Origin: Deltaproteobacteria bacterium
GTDB taxonomy: Bacteria; Myxococcota; XYA12-FULL-58-9; JAUUZB01
Assembly: GCA_030590185.1 (NCBI GenBank)
Contig: JAUUZB010000187.1
Coordinates: 1 to 7,057 of the forward strand
Direction of reading: 5' to 3'
Length of the DNA stretch: 7,057 nucleotides
A program made the position numbers and the translations under genes. Below, piece after piece: positions 5,601 to 7,057 of the stretch; position 1 is the first letter of the stretch; every line of letters starts with the position of its first letter. The notes below the pieces were generated by a model. The model was not told the DNA's origin. It worked only from the letters and a program-made list of their open reading frames with translations, and made no database searches.

Positions 5601-6946
5601 GACCGACAAGTAACGACAATGACCTCCTGAGAGCTCGTTCCAGCGACAACGGCGCCACCTGGACTGCTCCTGCGGCGCTCAACATCAACGGGACGATTGA
5701 CAGCCAACCGGACAATGTTCCCCACCTCGCCACGGACGGTGCGGGGATTTGGATCGCGGCGTGGCAATCCATGGAGGATCTCGCGGGGATCGGCAGCGAG
5801 CATGACATTCTGTTTGCCCGCTCTGGGGACGACGGCGCCTCGTGGACGATCCCCGCCCCGCTCAACACCAATGCGCAGACCGACAGTGGCCAGGATTATG
5901 CCGTGCAAATCGCCACCGACGGTGGGGGCAATTGGGTCGCGGCGTGGGAAGCGACCGGTACGTCCGGAGGTCTCGGCTTTGACCGAGACATCCTGACGGC
6001 TCGCTCCACGGACGGCGGCATCACCTGGACCGCCCCGGCCGCGCTCAACGCCTACGCGGGATCGGATAGCGGCGATGATTGGCTGCCCCAAATCGTCACC
6101 GACAACGTGGGAACCTGGTTGGCGGTGTGGGACTCCCAGACAGACCTCGCGGGGATCGGTAGCGACCTCGACATTCTGTTTGCCCGCTCCATGGACAACG
6201 GCGCCACCTGGACCGCGCCGGTCGCACTCAACACCAACGCGGGGACTGATGTCGACTCTGACCGTTCTGCCGGCGTCACCACCGACGGCACAGGTAACTG
6301 GGTGGCGGTGTGGGAATCTTCGACAGACCTCGGGGGAACTAGCGGCAGCGACTATGACATCCTGACGGCTCGCTCCACGGACAACGGCATCACGTGGACC
6401 GCCCCGGCGGCGCTCAACGCCAACGCCGGGACGGACACCGGCAGTGATCGGGGTCCCCAAATCGCCACCGACAAACAGGGAAACTGGGTCGTGTTGTGGA
6501 AATCCTACGAAGACCTCGGGGGCATCGGAACCGACTCCGATCTGCTGACGGCTCGCTCCACGGACAACGGCGCCACCTGGACAGCCCCGGCGGTGCTCAA
6601 CGCCAACGCCTGGAGCGACGGCGTTCATGACCTCTACCCGAGAATCGCCGCCGACGGTGCGGGGAGCTGGATCGTGGTGTGGGAATCGGATGACGACCTC
6701 GGCGGGATCGGCAGCGACGTGGACATTCTGGTGGCCCGCTCGACGGATGACGGCGCCTCGTGGACCTTCCCGGCCGCGCTCAACGCCAACGCCAAGATCG
6801 ACACCGGCAATGACCAGTACCCCCATCTCGCCACCGATGCCGCAGGCCACTGGGTCGGGGCGTGGGCCTCGACTGAAGACCTCGGGGGAGACATCGAAAC
6901 CGACCGGGATATCCTATTCACCTATTTCACAGTACCCATGCCTTAA
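2621..6946 (+). CDS. Giant surface lipoprotein: Cys-rich repeat stalk plus 14-unit Asp-box beta-propeller array
   Basis: A 1441-residue protein starting at GTG. Residues 1-22 form a lipoprotein signal with basic residues, a hydrophobic core and the lipobox L-S-G-C22 (Pro at +2). Residues about 28-120 are beta-rich and lack Cys. Residues about 121-150 hold a CGYGHPDGTSC / GLCVEQVCV linker often seen before Cys repeats. Residues 151-593 contain 12 Cys-rich repeats of the myxobacterial CGDG...CDDG type (DUF4215-like), four Cys each. Residues 597-1441 contain 14 units of about 61 residues; 13 carry the Asp box S-x-D-x-G-x-[TS]-W, and each unit has four predictable strands, as in BNR/sialidase-like beta-propeller blades. 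No sialidase RIP motif or obvious catalytic Arg triad is visible, so an enzyme role is doubtful; ligand binding or adhesion is a better inference. There is no C-terminal anchor; anchoring would be through the N-terminal lipid. It probably shares an operon with the PEGA-type gene upstream. Confidence 0.93.
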   Translation: MRISAALRAIVRFSWCLLLSGCPSPAPHVLVTVADEDHVADNATEIAYAFSADGELTHIPLEGKSLPVTFVLEAETDKTLSLWVYAYDANEEATARGQTKAIFAQGSAGTARVELAGICGYGHPDGTSCISQTDPVAAGLCVEQVCVASSECGDGQPDEGEECDDGNLDDNDACSTTCNAARCGDGEVWIGEEECDLGDERNDDTQSCKSDCTNQVCGDGFRGPGEQCDEGNADTADCDFDDGVSVHACSFQQCGDGYTNAMAGETCDDGPTDSGQCDFAGGLEPEACTDAECGDEYLNRAAGEECDEGPFDTDGCDYVDGVGEQACTFAQCGDGYENSASNEDCDDGPADSPSCNFAGGFRVQSCKWSECGDSWRNISAGEDCDDGEVNSRFCDYEGAGPNACTAAECGDGYWNEAAEEECDDGPVDTGACDYAAGHSAHRCTLVECGDGYANTVAGEDCDTGPFDSQTCDFATGSGPQACTPALCGDGHLNPVAGEQCDDANANTGDDCPDGPNGSCRWAECGDGFVWSVDGTEECDDGRADSLTCDFAGGGSVESCTAQMCGDGHRNAHFELCDDGNTVWDDDCHSLCVPTLINPAVLNLNTVPESGDDEDPQVATDGAGNWIAVWESDEDLGGIGTDPDILTVRSTDGGVTWTPPAALNANARTDSDHDKNPYIATDGGGTWIAVWRIGYDMDQYFIRSTDNGATWTAPAALNTNAGTDSGDDDFARIAADGAGNWVAVWQSNDETGGIGTDYDVLTARSTDGGATWTAPAALNNNAGTDSGDDSYPQLATDGAGNWVAIWQSTDDFGGIGTDADILTARSTDNGATWTAPAVLNTNAAVDGSHDWNPRAATDGAGNWVVVWQSPEDIGGIGTDADILTARSTDDGATWTAPAALNSNAAADSEVDFFPQVATDGAGNWVTVWQSYEDIGGGIGADSDILTARSTDDGATWTAPAALNTNAATDDTAGDSCPQLTSDGAGNWIATWMFRGPTSNDNDLLRARSSDNGATWTAPAALNINGTIDSQPDNVPHLATDGAGIWIAAWQSMEDLAGIGSEHDILFARSGDDGASWTIPAPLNTNAQTDSGQDYAVQIATDGGGNWVAAWEATGTSGGLGFDRDILTARSTDGGITWTAPAALNAYAGSDSGDDWLPQIVTDNVGTWLAVWDSQTDLAGIGSDLDILFARSMDNGATWTAPVALNTNAGTDVDSDRSAGVTTDGTGNWVAVWESSTDLGGTSGSDYDILTARSTDNGITWTAPAALNANAGTDTGSDRGPQIATDKQGNWVVLWKSYEDLGGIGTDSDLLTARSTDNGATWTAPAVLNANAWSDGVHDLYPRIAADGAGSWIVVWESDDDLGGIGSDVDILVARSTDDGASWTFPAALNANAKIDTGNDQYPHLATDAAGHWVGAWASTEDLGGDIETDRDILFTYFTVPMP
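3071..4399 (+). repeat. Twelve tandem Cys-rich repeats (protein level, residues 151-593)
   Basis: Twelve units of about 30-41 residues, each opening with [EQVRLM]-C-G-D and having a second Cys in the form [EQTDL]-C-D. Units 1, 2 and 12 end in a canonical C-x3-C. Units 3-11 replace it with a longer C-x7-11-C loop, mostly of the form C-D-[FY]-x-x-G-...-C (unit 10 is C-P-D-G-P-N-G-S-C). All twelve units keep four Cys. The acidic C-D-D-G segments could bind calcium, but this is inference. The likely role is a rigid, disulfide-stabilised spacer between the lipid anchor and the propeller array. Confidence 0.88.
4409..6946 (+). repeat. Fourteen-unit 183-bp tandem repeat encoding Asp-box propeller blades
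   Basis: The Asp-box Trp codons lie at 4586, 4748, 4931, 5114, 5297, 5483, 5660, 5843, 6026, 6209, 6395, 6578 and 6761. The spacings are 162, then 183 in nine of the remaining eleven intervals, with 186 replaced once by 177 (intervals 5-7 are 186, 177, 183) and 186 again at the tenth: that is 162, 183, 183, 183, 186, 177, 183, 183, 183, 186, 183, 183. Each unit has the order strand (PQxATDG), strand (GNWVAVWxS), strand (DILTARS), Asp box, strand (PAALN). The array starts with a lone PAVLN strand and ends after the third strand of unit 14, as expected for a propeller closed by joining the N- and C-terminal strands. DNA is also well conserved: the 14-mer GGCGCCACCTGGAC recurs in eight units. 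Confidence 0.92.
5420..5428 (+). repeat. G9 homopolymer tract inside the propeller-coding array
   Basis: Nine consecutive G bases encode three Gly codons in propeller unit 6. Sister units have G5 or G6 or interrupted runs at the same place and two Gly codons, so this unit carries one extra Gly, which accounts for its 186-bp rather than 183-bp length. Such tracts can slip during replication; whether this one does is not shown here. Confidence 0.85.
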
Positions 6947-6982
6947 TCGCAAAGAATCGGGGGGCGTCTAGGAATCTCAAAG

Positions 6983-7001
6983 GCCTCGAGGTGCTCGAGG
7001 C
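6983..7001. other. 8-bp perfect inverted repeat after the giant lipoprotein gene
   Basis: GCCTCGAG, a three-base loop (GTG), then CTCGAGGC. It begins 37 bp after the stop codon at 6944-6946 and could form a strong G/C-rich hairpin in RNA. No U-tract follows on the plus strand, and on the minus strand there is none either, so it is not a standard intrinsic terminator. A transcript-end stabilising hairpin is possible; chance cannot be excluded in such G/C-rich DNA. Confidence 0.4.
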
Positions 7002-7057
7002 GGTGCGACCGGCGGCCAAGCAGGTCGAGCCCTGGACGTGGGGCAGCACCACCTATC

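Noticed and set aside
5222..6850. 542-codon minus-strand open frame with apparent internal repeats
   Set aside because: Codon-aligned antisense of the propeller array; its repeats merely mirror the 183-bp DNA repeat. The plus-strand frame has a lipobox, Cys pattern and Asp boxes, which the antisense lacks.
4409..6946. CRISPR-like or satellite repeat interpretation of the 183-bp periodicity
   Set aside because: The repeat is far too long for CRISPR, has no spacers, and keeps frame with indels in multiples of three, so it is a protein-coding tandem repeat.
6991..7057. Possible start of a downstream plus-strand gene at GTG 6991, with AAAGG seven bases before
   Set aside because: Only 22 codons are visible, the GTG lies in the loop of the inverted repeat, the ribosome site is weak, and the minus strand is also open here. 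Not enough to call a gene.

Overview
The window looks like chromosome from a high-GC deltaproteobacterium-type organism, most likely Myxococcota (order not resolved). The evidence is the protein content: Cys-rich CGDG...CDDG repeats of the 'myxococcus cysteine-rich repeat' / DUF4215 type on a giant lipoprotein, a tandem TolB/CsgG-like plus PEGA-type protein with a C-terminal membrane helix, and an Ig-like lipoprotein. Codon use is G/C-rich at third positions. I see no RNA genes, mobile elements, CRISPR arrays or phage genes.

Layout: (1) Positions 1-1082, minus strand: the first 360 codons of a secreted lipoprotein with two Ig-like beta-sandwich regions, running off the left edge. (2) Positions 1083-1287: a 205-bp divergent intergenic region carrying a perfect 32-bp direct repeat (1098-1129 and 1175-1206) next to T-rich tracts. 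(3) Positions 1288-2577, plus strand: a 429-residue protein with two tandem TolB-N/CsgG-like alpha/beta domains, each with a Cys pair, then a PEGA-like domain and a C-terminal transmembrane helix. (4) Positions 2621-6946, plus strand, 43 bp downstream and probably in the same operon: a 1441-residue lipoprotein made of a lipobox, a beta-rich stalk, 12 Cys-rich repeats and a 14-unit Asp-box (BNR-type) beta-propeller array with a near-perfect 61-residue (183-bp) period. (5) Positions 6947-7057: a short tail with an 8-bp inverted repeat and no supported gene.

How the genes might work together (inference): all three products appear to be exported to the envelope. The giant lipoprotein would be a long surface-exposed rod (disulfide-rich stalk) presenting one or more propellers, probably for binding or adhesion, because no sialidase catalytic signature is visible. 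The PEGA/TolB-like protein is membrane-tethered and faces the periplasm or outside; it could assist envelope attachment or assembly, but nothing in the sequence proves a functional link. The most notable features are the homogenised 14-unit propeller array, an in-frame G9 tract inside it that could be a slippage site, the variant Cys-repeat subtype flanked by canonical repeats, and the 32-bp duplicated element in the divergent promoter region.
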